Shown in pieces: positions 1-8,301 of a DNA stretch of 64,000 bases. The DNA is from Rhizobium leguminosarum bv. trifolii WSM1325 (lineage in GTDB: Bacteria; Pseudomonadota; Alphaproteobacteria; Rhizobiales; Rhizobiaceae), in the NCBI GenBank assembly GCA_000023185.1, contig CP001622.1, positions 1,364,001-1,428,000 on the forward strand. The letters run 5' to 3'. The translations under genes were made by a program, and so were the position numbers. Below the pieces are notes generated by a model, which saw only the letters and a program-made list of their open reading frames with translations, was not told the DNA's origin and searched no databases. Every line of letters starts with the position of its first letter. The first letter of the stretch is position 1.

Positions 1-372
1 TGCGAAGGCGCCGGGCATACGCACGCAGCCATGCGAGGCTGGATAACGCGGCACGGAATTGGATTCATGCAGCGCAATGCCGGACCAGGTCAGCCGTTGC
101 ATGAACGGCATCGGCGCCGCCGAATAGAGATTGGATTCGTGGTATTTCTGCTTTTCCAGCACCGAGAAGATGCCGCTCGGCGTCGTGTGGCCGTCCTTGC
201 CGGTCGAGACCTTCGAGGTCGCGACGACCTCGGTGCCATCATAGACCGCAAGCGATTGCTTGTCCTTCGAGACGAAGATCTGCAGCGTGCGCGCAGCATC
301 CGCGGCAAGAGCGGGGTGCACGAGTGCGGTGGCCGACAGCAAGCCGAGGCCGAAGACGAGACGCGAGAACAT
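1..372 (-). CDS. L,D-transpeptidase (YkuD family), partial: C-terminus cut by window edge
   Basis: Reading the minus strand from the ATG at 372 gives 124 codons with no stop before the window edge. The product begins with a signal peptide (MFSRLVFGLGLLSATALVHP, then ALAA), so it is exported to the periplasm. It continues with a YkuD-type domain and reaches the catalytic motif HESNSVPRYPASHGCVRMPG, in which the HGC cysteine is the nucleophile and the upstream His and the Arg belong to the conserved SHGCxR box. The family makes 3-3 cross-links in peptidoglycan or attaches proteins to it. The gene lies 92 bp upstream of dinB on the same strand. Everything after the active site is outside the window, so total length and extra domains are unknown. 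Confidence 0.85.
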   Translation of the reverse strand, partial: MFSRLVFGLGLLSATALVHPALAADAARTLQIFVSKDKQSLAVYDGTEVVATSKVSTGKDGHTTPSGIFSVLEKQKYHESNLYSAAPMPFMQRLTWSGIALHESNSVPRYPASHGCVRMPGAFA

Positions 373-464
373 GAGACCCAACCATACGCAATACTTGCCC
401 GGCACATTATGGGACGAAGTTTAAGGAAGATTTTATGGGCCGCCTGGCTGGCAGGCCTCACGCG

Positions 465-1760
465 TTAGTGATCGCGCTTGCTGTTGCCGAACGTATAGCC
501 GGTCTCGACCGTCTTCTTGCCGAACTTGTCGCGCAGCTTATCCATCGCCGCTTCGGCCGCCGCACGCCGGCCCGATTGCTGGTCGATCAGATCCGGCGGA
601 TCGGCGCGGGCGGCATCGCCGAGATCGGTGACGCCGATGCCGATCAGACGGAACTTCGTACCATCAGTCTCTTTTTCAAGAAGCTCGAGCCCGGTGCGGA
701 AAATCTTGTCGGCAAGCTGGGTCGGGTCTTCGAGCTTGCGGTTGCGGGTGCGCGATTTGAAATCGGCGCTCTTCATCTTCAGAACCACGGTCTGGCCGGC
801 AATGCCGTTTTTCTTCAGCCGCCAGGAGACCTTTTCGGAGAGGTTGCGCAGGATCGGCACCAGATCGTCATAACGCGAGATGTCATCGAAGAAGGTGGTC
901 TCCGACGAAACGCTCTTGGCGGCATCGTTGAGATGCACTTCGCGGTCGTCGATGCCGCGCGACAACCGTGCGAGCCGTTGGCCGATGCTGCCGTAGCGGC
1001 GCATCAGGTCGTTTTCTTCCATCTGCTGCAAATGGCTGATGGTGCGGATGCCGTCCGCCTCCAGCGTCGCCGCAAAGGCCTTGCCGACGCCCCAGATCGT
1101 GGTGACGGGACGCGGCGCCAGGAACTCGACCGCTTCCTCGCGGCCGATGACCGAAAAGCCGCGCGGCTTCTGCAGATCGGAGGCGACCTTGGCGAGAAAT
1201 TTGCAATAGGAAAGCCCGACCGAAACGGTGATGCCGACCTCCCTTTCGATACGGCGGGCGAATTTGGCCAGCGTGCGCGCCGGCGGATCGTGATGCAGCC
1301 TCTCGGTGCCGCCGAGCTCTAGGAAGGCCTCGTCGATCGATAGCGGCTGCACCAGCGGCGTCAGATCCTGCATCATGGCGCGCACCTGCCGTCCGACCCG
1401 GACATATTTCTCCATGTCGGGGCGGATGACGATCGCTTGAGGGCATGCTTCCAGCGCCTTGAACATCGGCATGGCCGACCGCACGCCATGGATACGGGCG
1501 ATATAGCAGGCGGTGGAGACGACGCCGCGTTTGCCGCCGCCGATAATGACAGGCTTGTCGGCAAGCTCGGGATTGTCGCGTTTCTCGACGGCTGCGTAGA
1601 AGGCGTCGCAGTCGATATGCGCAAGCGTCAATGCGTAGAGTTCGCGATGGCGCACGAGGCGCGGGCTGCCGCAGGAAACGCAACGGCGCGCCTCGCTCTT
1701 CTGCTCGGCAAGGCAGTCGCGACAGAAGCCGGGTGTCTTGTCAGGCGTGGGCGTCATCAT
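465..1760 (-). CDS. dinB: DNA polymerase IV (Y-family translesion polymerase)
   Basis: This 431-residue protein is a Y-family polymerase that copies past DNA lesions with low fidelity. The polymerase core begins with [12 protein letters not shown] (catalytic Asp at residue 50). It continues with the nucleotide-binding segment around [10 protein letters not shown] and the SIDEAFLEL box near residue 143, which supplies the second acidic metal ligands. A little-finger domain follows in the C-terminal third. Ahead of the core is a roughly 40-residue extension with CxxC pairs at 13/16 and 27/30, a zinc-ribbon-like element seen in some rhizobial DinB proteins and absent from E. coli DinB. The gene is transcribed away from the divergent acetyltransferase gene at 1819. 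I did not find a convincing LexA box upstream. Confidence 0.93.
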   Translation of the reverse strand: MMTPTPDKTPGFCRDCLAEQKSEARRCVSCGSPRLVRHRELYALTLAHIDCDAFYAAVEKRDNPELADKPVIIGGGKRGVVSTACYIARIHGVRSAMPMFKALEACPQAIVIRPDMEKYVRVGRQVRAMMQDLTPLVQPLSIDEAFLELGGTERLHHDPPARTLAKFARRIEREVGITVSVGLSYCKFLAKVASDLQKPRGFSVIGREEAVEFLAPRPVTTIWGVGKAFAATLEADGIRTISHLQQMEENDLMRRYGSIGQRLARLSRGIDDREVHLNDAAKSVSSETTFFDDISRYDDLVPILRNLSEKVSWRLKKNGIAGQTVVLKMKSADFKSRTRNRKLEDPTQLADKIFRTGLELLEKETDGTKFRLIGIGVTDLGDAARADPPDLIDQQSGRRAAAEAAMDKLRDKFGKKTVETGYTFGNSKRDH

Positions 1761-1818
1761 GGGAACAAAGATTGAACATTCTGAGATTACGCCTTAAGCT
1801 TCCGAGTCACAAGAGAGG

Positions 1819-2421
1819 GTGGAAGCTTTGCCTTTGGATAACGACCTTCGTTTCGAGCCGGTGACAGCAGAACGCTGGGACGATTTCGAAACCCTGTTCG
1901 GGCCGCAGGGTGCCTTCTATAACTGCTGGTGCGTCGCATTGCGTCTGCCGCATGCGGTGAGGACGAAGATGGCGGCCGACGAACGCAAGGCGCATATGCG
2001 GGAGCGGATCAAGGCGGGTCCGCCGCCTGGCATCCTCTGTTATGCCGAAGGCGCGCCGGTCGCCTGGGTGCAGGTCGGGCCGCGCCACGACGTGTCGCAG
2101 TTCAATTCGCCGCGCACCGTCTCGCGGCCGCTGGAGGAGGGCGATGCGCATGATCCATCCATCTGGGCCGTTAGTTGCTTCTTCCTGCTGCCCAAACTGC
2201 GCGGCAAGGGAATGAGCCACCGTCTGCTCGCCGGCGCGATCGACCATGCGCGGCGCCAGGGAGCGCGGCTGCTCGAAGCCTGTCCGATCGATCATGTGAA
2301 GCAGTCGAAATCCGTGACACTCTGCATCGGCTCGACGGCGATCTTCCATGCCGCCGGTTTCGAGGCGATAGCACGGCGCAAGGACGGTCGGCCGCTCATG
2401 CGGCTGGAACTGCGTGCGTGA
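1819..2421 (+). CDS. GNAT-family N-acetyltransferase
   Basis: This 200-residue protein resembles GNAT acetyltransferases. The acetyl-CoA pyrophosphate-binding segment is seen as LRGKGMSHRLLAGAI, preceded by the strand AVSCFFLLP, and the C-terminal part has the usual phrase about a changed position (STAIFHAAGFEAIARR). The substrate cannot be predicted. The start is ambiguous: GTG at 1819 opens the frame, but TTG at 1828 lies at a better distance from the GAGAGG at about 1813-1818. The 3' end overlaps the convergent HAD-like gene by about 26 bp. Confidence 0.75.
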   Translation: MEALPLDNDLRFEPVTAERWDDFETLFGPQGAFYNCWCVALRLPHAVRTKMAADERKAHMRERIKAGPPPGILCYAEGAPVAWVQVGPRHDVSQFNSPRTVSRPLEEGDAHDPSIWAVSCFFLLPKLRGKGMSHRLLAGAIDHARRQGARLLEACPIDHVKQSKSVTLCIGSTAIFHAAGFEAIARRKDGRPLMRLELRA

Positions 2422-3070
2422 AGGTGCCGGAAACAAAATGCGCCTTGATCAGCTCGGCCGCATGCGTCCAGTCGGTGGCGCGGGTGATGTCGTCAGCGGC
2501 GACCGGTGCGAAACGATGGACGGGCGAGTTCGGCATCAGGTGAATCAGCAGGCAATCGGCGACGTGATCCCTAACGGAATGCAGATTGCGCGCCATATCA
2601 TCGATGAAGACGACGGGAAGGGAGCGGCTGGCATGCAATGCGTGAACGATCGGCCCCTTGGGTTGTTCGGTGGCAAGCAGCGGAAAGAGCAGGCCCATCC
2701 TGTCGAGCAGGCGACGGCGCTGGTTCTGGAACCGCGGCTGCATGGCTGTCAGGAAAAGCACATCGGCCTCTTCCGAAAGCCGGTCGAGCGTTTCGACGAC
2801 GCGGTCGAGCGGCGTCTGCCACAGCTCTTGTGCCTCGAAGAATTCCTCGATCAGCCGGCTGACCTCTTGATCCTCGATCTCCACGCCGTCGGCTTGCGAG
2901 ACGATGTTGCCGTGCAGCCGGAACGATCGCGGCAGAAACGCGTGACCCTGGCTCTGAAGGAAAAGCTGGAAGGGACCTATGAACTGCAGCACGACGTCGT
3001 CGACGTCGCAGACGATCAACGGCCGTTCGCCGAGGTGGATATGCGAGATGTCGAATTCCCCGGAGGTCAC
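2396..3070 (-). CDS. HAD-superfamily-like hydrolase, function unknown
   Basis: The 224-residue product carries recognisable haloacid dehalogenase motifs in order: motif I VCDVDDVVL near residue 20 (DxD nucleophile pair), motif II LFLTAMQP near residue 107, a lysine in EQPKGPIV as motif III, and VVFIDDMARN near residue 153 as motif IV. Most HAD proteins are phosphatases, and here the substrate is unknown. The start is a GTG at 3070, two bases after the stop of the DUF3572 gene, so the two are probably translated as a pair. The 3' end overlaps the convergent acetyltransferase gene by about 26 bp. Confidence 0.7.
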   Translation of the reverse strand: MTSGEFDISHIHLGERPLIVCDVDDVVLQFIGPFQLFLQSQGHAFLPRSFRLHGNIVSQADGVEIEDQEVSRLIEEFFEAQELWQTPLDRVVETLDRLSEEADVLFLTAMQPRFQNQRRRLLDRMGLLFPLLATEQPKGPIVHALHASRSLPVVFIDDMARNLHSVRDHVADCLLIHLMPNSPVHRFAPVAADDITRATDWTHAAELIKAHFVSGTFTHAVPAA

Positions 3071-3072
3071 GG

Positions 3073-3381
3073 TCAGTATTCTCCGGAATCGAGGCCCGGT
3101 GACGAGAAATGCCGCCAGGCCGCCGTCACGGTCTCTGGGCTGATTCCGCTCGCCGCGCAGAAGGCCATGGCCGTCGGTTCGTGGTTCATCAGAAAATCCA
3201 TCAAGCCGGCAAGGAATCCCGGATCGTTGACGGCGTTGCGCACCTGGCCGGGCGCCACCCCCGTCAGGGCGAGGAAACGGCCGAACATGTCGGGGTCGCC
3301 GGCAAGCCAGCCGAGCACGGCGATCGCCGTTTCGTGTGGGTCGGCAGCCTGTTGTTTCGAAGTCTTGAAGTTGCTTTGCAT
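3073..3381 (-). CDS. DUF3572 family protein
   Basis: This 102-residue acidic protein has no signal peptide or membrane segment. The phrases AIAVLGWLAGDPDMFGRFLALTG and GFLAGLMDFLMNHEPTAMAFC match, from memory, the alphaproteobacterial DUF3572 family, which is commonly found divergent from divK. No biochemical role is known to me. It is divergent from divK, with about 130 bp between the two start codons, and leads directly into the HAD-like gene two bases downstream. Confidence 0.7.
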   Translation of the reverse strand: MQSNFKTSKQQAADPHETAIAVLGWLAGDPDMFGRFLALTGVAPGQVRNAVNDPGFLAGLMDFLMNHEPTAMAFCAASGISPETVTAAWRHFSSPGLDSGEY

Positions 3382-3513
3382 TTCGCTGGGTAAGTTACCT
3401 TTTCTTCAACCAAATACCGGTAGCGTGCGCTATCGGTTTCACGCAGCTTTTGTCCGCATGTGCCTTTCTCATGGGACGAACCGCTGCGCGAACGGACGTA
3501 GGGACAGCTTGTC

Positions 3514-3885
3514 ATGCCCAAACAGGTGATGATTGTAGAAGATAACGAGCTCAACATGAAGCTCTTTCGCGACCTCATCGAGGCGTCCGGCTACACGACG
3601 ATCCAGACCAGAAACGGTATGGAGGCGCTCGATCTGGCGCGCAAGCATCGCCCCGACCTCATCCTGATGGATATTCAGCTTCCCGAGGTCTCTGGCCTCG
3701 AAGTCACGAAATGGCTGAAGGAAGACGACGAGCTGCACGTGATTCCCGTCATCGCCGTTACGGCTTTCGCGATGAAGGGCGACGAGGAGCGGATCCGCCA
3801 GGGCGGCTGCGAGGCCTATGTTTCCAAGCCGATCTCGGTTCCGAAATTCATCGAGACGATCAAGACCTATCTGGGCGATGCCTGA
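3514..3885 (+). CDS. divK: Single-domain response regulator DivK
   Basis: This 123-residue protein is a stand-alone receiver domain. It has the acidic pair in [17 protein letters not shown], the phospho-acceptor Asp in [13 protein letters not shown] at about residue 53, the Thr in [10 protein letters not shown] and the Lys in YVSKPISV. There is no output domain. In alphaproteobacteria DivK relays the PleC/DivJ signal to DivL-CckA and so controls CtrA activity and the asymmetric cell cycle. Identification is strengthened by pleD starting 18 bp downstream, the classic divK-pleD arrangement. Confidence 0.95.
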   Translation: MPKQVMIVEDNELNMKLFRDLIEASGYTTIQTRNGMEALDLARKHRPDLILMDIQLPEVSGLEVTKWLKEDDELHVIPVIAVTAFAMKGDEERIRQGGCEAYVSKPISVPKFIETIKTYLGDA

Positions 3886-3903
3886 CGCATCGGAAAGACG
3901 CTG

Positions 3904-5277
3904 ATGACTGCGCGAATACTGGTGGTTGACGATATTCCGGCCAACGTGAAGCTGCTCGAAGCGCGGCTGCTTGCGGAGTATTTCGACGTGATGACCGCCG
4001 CCGACGGCTATACGGCACTGGCGATCTGCGAGCGCAACCAGGTCGATCTCATCTTGCTCGACATCATGATGCCCGGCATAGACGGTTTCGAGGTCTGCGA
4101 GCGCCTGAAGGCCAGCCAGAAGACCGCCCATATTCCAGTCGTCATGGTCACCGCGCTCGACCAGCCGACCGACCGCGTACGCGGCCTGAAGGCTGGCGCT
4201 GACGACTTTCTCACCAAGCCGGTCAACGATCTGCAGTTGATCTCCCGGGTGAAGAGCCTGCTGCGGCTGAAGACGTTGAGCGATGAGCTGCGCATCCGCG
4301 CCGACACTGCTCATACGATGGGCATCGATGACCTCACACGGGCAGGCGAGGGCCGCGCCGACGAGACCGCTCAGGTCCTGCTCGTCGACGGTCGCGCCAA
4401 TTCGCAGGAGCGCATCGTCAAGGCGCTGAAGCCCGTCGCCGACGTGCTTGCCCTCTCCGATCCGCAGGCCGCCCTCTTCGAGGCCGCCGAAAGCGCGTTC
4501 GATCTCGTCATCGTCAATGCCAACTTCGACGATTACGATCCGCTTCGCCTCTGCTCGCAGCTGCGCTCGCTGGAGCGCACCCGCTTCCTGCCGATCCTGA
4601 TCATCACCGAGCAGGGCGCTGACGAAATGGTGGTGCGCGCGCTCGATCTCGGCGTCAACGACTACATCATCCGCCCGGTCGATCCCAACGAACTGGTTGC
4701 CCGCAGCCTGACGCAGATCCGCCGCAAGCGCTATAACGACCGCCTGCGCGCCAGCGTCAAGCAGACGATCGAGCTTGCCGTGACCGATCCGCTGACCGGC
4801 CTTTATAACCGGCGCTATCTCGACAATCACCTGAACGTGCTCTTCAACCGTTCGATGGCGCGGGGCCGGCCGCTTTCGGTGCTGATCACCGATATCGACC
4901 GCTTCAAGCATGTGAATGACACCTACGGTCATGACGGCGGCGACGAGGTGCTGCGCGAATTTTCAAGTCGCGTCCGTTCGACCATCCGCGGTGCCGATCT
5001 CGCCTGCCGCTACGGTGGAGAGGAATTCGTCGTCGTGATGCCCGACACCTCGCCGGAAATTGCCGCCGCCGTCGCCGAGCGCCTCCGCGCGGCGATCGAA
5101 AGTGCTCCCTTCATGCTGAAACACTCCGGGGAAGCGCTGAGCGTCACGGCTTCCTTCGGCATCGCCTCGCGTATTGCGTCGGTGCTGACCCCGGGCCAGC
5201 TGATGAAACAGGCGGATCTGGCTCTTTACGAGGCCAAGAATACCGGCCGCAACCGTGTGGTCGCCGCGGCCGCGTGA
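3904..5277 (+). CDS. pleD: Diguanylate cyclase response regulator PleD
   Basis: The 457-residue protein has the PleD architecture. A receiver domain at residues 1-120 has its phospho-Asp in LILLDIMMPGIDG. A second receiver-like domain at about 150-275 lacks the acceptor Asp (VIVNANFDDYD) and serves dimerisation. A GGDEF domain at about 290-455 follows. The active-site motif is GGEEF, and RGAD lies five residues before it, which is the RxxD inhibitory site where c-di-GMP binds. The enzyme makes c-di-GMP from GTP upon phosphorylation and controls the motile-to-sessile transition. It is co-transcribed with divK. A long non-coding stretch follows, so it is probably the last gene of the operon. 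Confidence 0.95.
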   Translation: MTARILVVDDIPANVKLLEARLLAEYFDVMTAADGYTALAICERNQVDLILLDIMMPGIDGFEVCERLKASQKTAHIPVVMVTALDQPTDRVRGLKAGADDFLTKPVNDLQLISRVKSLLRLKTLSDELRIRADTAHTMGIDDLTRAGEGRADETAQVLLVDGRANSQERIVKALKPVADVLALSDPQAALFEAAESAFDLVIVNANFDDYDPLRLCSQLRSLERTRFLPILIITEQGADEMVVRALDLGVNDYIIRPVDPNELVARSLTQIRRKRYNDRLRASVKQTIELAVTDPLTGLYNRRYLDNHLNVLFNRSMARGRPLSVLITDIDRFKHVNDTYGHDGGDEVLREFSSRVRSTIRGADLACRYGGEEFVVVMPDTSPEIAAAVAERLRAAIESAPFMLKHSGEALSVTASFGIASRIASVLTPGQLMKQADLALYEAKNTGRNRVVAAAA

Positions 5278-5739
5278 CGAATCATTTGCCGCCATATGCG
5301 CCATTTGCGGGTTTTCCACCGCGGTAAGCCAATTGTTACCGATTTTTAACCTTCGCCTGTGCAAGGCGGAACGAAAAATTTGCAGTTCAATAGCCCAAAA
5401 ATGGACTCGCTGCGTTGCTGCGGATGTGTTGCCGCGCGACAGTCTTGAGAGCATCAGCCCGTAGCTCAAAATGAAATGGAAAATATAAAAACTGCCTGCC
5501 GCCAACAGGGGCAAATAGATTGCGGCGACGTCACCTCACGTAGGGGAGGGGAGGCGTAAGTTATTCAGTTATATTGTCGAATTTCTTCGAAAGGTCAGGC
5601 GCTACGCTTCGAGTCCAAGCAGAGCCGACAAATCTTTGTATGTCCCAAATCTGGACTTTTAACCATAGAATCAAGCTGCAAACATTCACCATTAAGAATT
5701 TGTTGATTTTCTTTCATTTTTGCGCAAATTATCGGCTCA
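5278..5739. other. Non-coding stretch after pleD
   Basis: About 460 bases have no supportable gene: possible frames are short, lack ribosome binding sites and show no family resemblance. The stretch is visibly more AT-rich than its neighbours, especially 5640-5735, which fits promoter DNA for the small RNA that follows. A weak sigma70-like pair is TTGATT at 5703-5708 and AAATTA at 5726-5731, with 17 bases between them. Confidence 0.4.
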
Positions 5740-5927
5740 TAAGAGAAGCGCTCCCGTTGAGGAGTTGTCGATACCCCATGATGCTCAGGTCCGCCGCATC
5801 TCCTGGGTCGTGGGGTCGGTCGGCTAGTAGGCAAGTTATAGCGGTTCCTCGTGCCGTTTTGCATGCTGGCCGACCCCCTTTCAAGAAAACGCCGCCACTT
5901 CCCGAAGATGGAAGGGCGGCGTTTTTC
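5740..5927 (+). ncRNA. Structured trans-encoded small RNA candidate (position fits rhizobial alpha-r9 / Smr9C family)
   Basis: Three consecutive hairpins can be drawn. The first pairs ACCCCATGA (5773-5781) with TCGTGGGGT (5808-5816), using one G-U pair, and is extended inside by CAGG/CCTG. The second pairs GGTCGGCT (5818-5825) with GGCCGACC (5868-5875). The third is a strong rho-independent terminator, AAAACGCCGCC (5886-5896) with GGCGGCGTTTT, followed by T residues. No ORF fits. From memory, the Sinorhizobium sRNA Smr9C of the alpha-r9 family lies between pleD and rpmG, which is exactly this position, but I could not check the sequence. The 5' end is a guess from a weak promoter at 5703-5731. 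A shorter transcript of about 150 nt is also possible. Confidence 0.65.
5886..5927 (+). terminator. Rho-independent terminator of the small RNA
   Basis: An 11-bp stem (AAAACGCCGCC / GGCGGCGTTTT) is followed by TTTCTG. The A-rich 5' flank means it could also act in the opposite direction. Confidence 0.75.
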
Positions 5928-5969
5928 TGTTTGCGCTATCATCTTTTAAAGACGATCAATCCGGGCAAT

Positions 5970-6004
5970 AAAAAACGCGCAACCCGAAGGCGCGCGCTTT
6001 TTTG
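5970..6004 (-). terminator. Terminator downstream of rpmG
   Basis: On the minus strand a short GC stem (CGCGC / GCGCG around CCTTCGGG) is followed by TTTTTTATT. It lies about 20 bp after the rpmG stop codon. Confidence 0.7.
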
Positions 6005-6024
6005 AAATCCGTCAGGCCAAGTGA

Positions 6025-6192
6025 TTACTTGATCTTGGTTTCCTTGAACTCGACATGCTTCTTCGCAACCGGGTCGTACTTCGTCTTCGTCATCTTGTCC
6101 GTCATCGTGCGGCTGTTCTTCGTGGTGACGTAGAAGAAACCGGTGTCGGCTGTCGACAGCAGCTTGATCTTGATTGTTGTAGCCTTGGCCAT
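6025..6192 (-). CDS. rpmG: 50S ribosomal protein L33
   Basis: The 55-residue product [20 protein letters not shown]... ending [18 protein letters not shown] is a full-length bacterial L33 of the cysteine-free type. The frame is open to 6288, but the ATG at 6192 is chosen because it gives the family N-terminus and is preceded by a purine-rich AGGCAGGACG. L33 sits near the E site of the large subunit. The gene stands alone between the sRNA terminators and the MFS transporter gene. Confidence 0.96.
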   Translation of the reverse strand: MAKATTIKIKLLSTADTGFFYVTTKNSRTMTDKMTKTKYDPVAKKHVEFKETKIK

Positions 6193-6284
6193 GGTCGTCC
6201 TGCCTTTAAGAAAATGAAAGCCGTGGAAGCCGGATGGGCTCCACGGCAAATCCTGGCGCGAAACTACGAATCCCGCCCGAAAAG

Positions 6285-7469
6285 TCAAGCCCGTTTTCGA
6301 ATGAACATCAGTCTGATGCCGGAAAGTAGGGCGTAAAGACCGAAGAAAGCCGCAATCGCCCAGGCAAAACCGTTATTTCCAGCGACATCGATCGCCGCGC
6401 CGATCGCCTGCGGCCCGGCCACGGTTCCCATCGCATAACAGAAGACAAAGGCAGCATTGGCTGCCGCAAGATCGGAGCCGGTCAGCCGCGAGCCGAGATG
6501 GCTGAGGCCGACCGTATAGAGGCCTGAGACGCAGCCGCCCCAGAAAAGCAGGAGCCCGGCCATCAGCAGCCAGTTGTTGAGCAGCAGCGGTAACATCATC
6601 GAGCCGATGAAGCCCATCAGCGCCATGCCGGCCAGAAGCGGCCGCTTGTCGGCGATGCGGTCGGAAAGCAGACCGAGCGGAATCTGAAAGATGACGTTGC
6701 CGACGCCCATCATGGTGAGCAGCAGTGCGGCCTGCGATTCGGTGAAATGGGCGCGCACGGCAAAGATCGGAAAAAGCGACAGCCCGCCCGCTTCGACTGC
6801 GCCGAAGATGAACACCGCCGCCGTCGCCGTCGGCACCAGGAAAACGTAGCGCATGAAATGCAGCTCCGGTTTTTCCTCGAGCACCGGGCTTTCGTCGCGG
6901 GCGATGAAGATCGGGATGGCGGCCAGCAGGATGGCGGCGGCGCCGATCAGGAAGGGGAAAATACCGTCGCTGCCGAGGATCGAAAAGAGCAATGGTCCGG
7001 CGGCGAAGCCAAGGGAAAGCACCGTCGCATAGATGCCGAGCACGAAACCGCGCTTGGAAGGCGGCGAAGCGGCGTTGATCCAGAATTCGGAGAGGATGAA
7101 CAGCGTCGTCGTCGCGCCATGAAATGCGAAACGCAGCGGAAACCACATCCAGAAATCCTGGGCGTAATAGAAACCGAGCGCGCTCAGCGCCGAAATCAGC
7201 ACGGCCCAGAGCATTGTCGGCGCAACGCCGTATTTATGGGCAAGCCTGGTGGTAACAGGTGCGGCGGCCATCGCCGCGACCCCGGCCATCGCCGTGTTGA
7301 GCCCGATCAGGGTGGACGAGATGCCGCGTTTTTCGAGAATGATGCTGAGGAGGGGCAGACCGAGGCCGATTGCTATGCCGACGGCGGATATGGACGAGAT
7401 GGCTGCCACCAGAGAAGGCCAATGGATTTCTTCGACATCGCCCGGTGTGCCGGTTCTCGGTTGAGACAT
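6285..7469 (-). CDS. Major facilitator superfamily transporter (YcaD-like)
   Basis: The 394-residue product is almost entirely hydrophobic and consistent with 12 membrane helices in two bundles. The first begins after [20 protein letters not shown], and a more polar central loop with [15 protein letters not shown] around residue 205 separates the halves. The phrases [20 protein letters not shown] and [14 protein letters not shown] (the MFS loop motif between helices) support the call. The pattern resembles the YcaD branch of MFS transporters. The substrate is unknown. It is the last minus-strand gene before rpmG and has its own upstream gap of about 250 bp. Confidence 0.85.
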   Translation of the reverse strand: MSQPRTGTPGDVEEIHWPSLVAAISSISAVGIAIGLGLPLLSIILEKRGISSTLIGLNTAMAGVAAMAAAPVTTRLAHKYGVAPTMLWAVLISALSALGFYYAQDFWMWFPLRFAFHGATTTLFILSEFWINAASPPSKRGFVLGIYATVLSLGFAAGPLLFSILGSDGIFPFLIGAAAILLAAIPIFIARDESPVLEEKPELHFMRYVFLVPTATAAVFIFGAVEAGGLSLFPIFAVRAHFTESQAALLLTMMGVGNVIFQIPLGLLSDRIADKRPLLAGMALMGFIGSMMLPLLLNNWLLMAGLLLFWGGCVSGLYTVGLSHLGSRLTGSDLAAANAAFVFCYAMGTVAGPQAIGAAIDVAGNNGFAWAIAAFFGLYALLSGIRLMFIRKRA

Positions 7470-7722
7470 TTATCCATCCTTAGAGAGCTGCGCGAACGAA
7501 GCGGTCGGTCCCGTCAGATAGATAGACACAGACGTGCCAAATCCAGGTGACGGATGCCGCTTCGCAGTATTTCCGATGTGAGTGACCGTCTGCGGAATGT
7601 AAAGCCCGTTTGGGCAAGAAATGCTTACCATGTCAGGTCTGAGGATCGCCGGCTCTCGTATTCGGGTGGTGGTCGGTGGAGGGCTGGCACTACACGTTAA
7701 ATATGTCTGGAAGGTGAAGGGG

Positions 7723-8178
7723 CTAATTCGGCCGGCCGGGGATGTCATAATCGTCCGGACCATCACTCTCGCCGCCGAAGCCGTGCATGCGCAGCGCCCA
7801 TTGCAGACCGATGACCCCGCCTTTGATCGGCTGGATCGAGGCAAGCGCGGTGATGACGGTGATCGGCGCCCAGATGGCCAGATGGACCCAGACCGGCAGC
7901 ACGAAAGTCAGGTCGGTCAGCATATAGCCGCCGACCACGACGTGGCCGAGGACGAGGATGACGATATAGGGCGGCAGATCGTCGGCGCGTTGGTGATGCA
8001 TCGCCTCGCCACAAGCGGCGCAATGATCGACCGGCTTCAGGAAGGCGCGAAAGAGTTTGCCGTTGCCGCAGGCCGGGCAGCGGTTCATCAGCCCGCGCAT
8101 GATGGAGCGCCCAAGCGGACGCTCGACCTCGGGCGTATCGCCGTAGCGGGCGGCGGCCGGATCGGTCGGTGTGCTCAT
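7723..8178 (-). CDS. DUF983 family membrane protein
   Basis: The 151-residue protein starts at the ATG at 8178, chosen over the upstream in-frame codon because AGAGGAA precedes it. It has two CxxC pairs in RCPACGNGKLF and HCAACGEAM (a zinc-ribbon-like region). Two adjacent membrane helices follow, around YIVILVLGHVVVGGYMLTD and VHLAIWAPITVITALASI. This is the DUF983 pattern, and no function is established to my knowledge. It follows rnr after about 120 bp and may be the tail of the same transcript. Confidence 0.8.
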   Translation of the reverse strand: MSTPTDPAAARYGDTPEVERPLGRSIMRGLMNRCPACGNGKLFRAFLKPVDHCAACGEAMHHQRADDLPPYIVILVLGHVVVGGYMLTDLTFVLPVWVHLAIWAPITVITALASIQPIKGGVIGLQWALRMHGFGGESDGPDDYDIPGRPN

Positions 8179-8301
8179 CGCATGTTCCTCTTCGGATCTA
8201 AAACATGTCGCGCGAAACTGTGCAGCGGTTTCGCGATAACGACACGCGTAAAAACAAGGACCTGCAGCGCGGGGAGCCAATCTGAAAGATTGCGACGCGC
8301 T

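Noticed and set aside
5740..5927. Signal recognition particle RNA, 6S RNA or tmRNA as identity of the small RNA
   Set aside because: The conserved SRP tetraloop region, the 6S bubble pattern and the tmRNA tRNA-like ends are not present.
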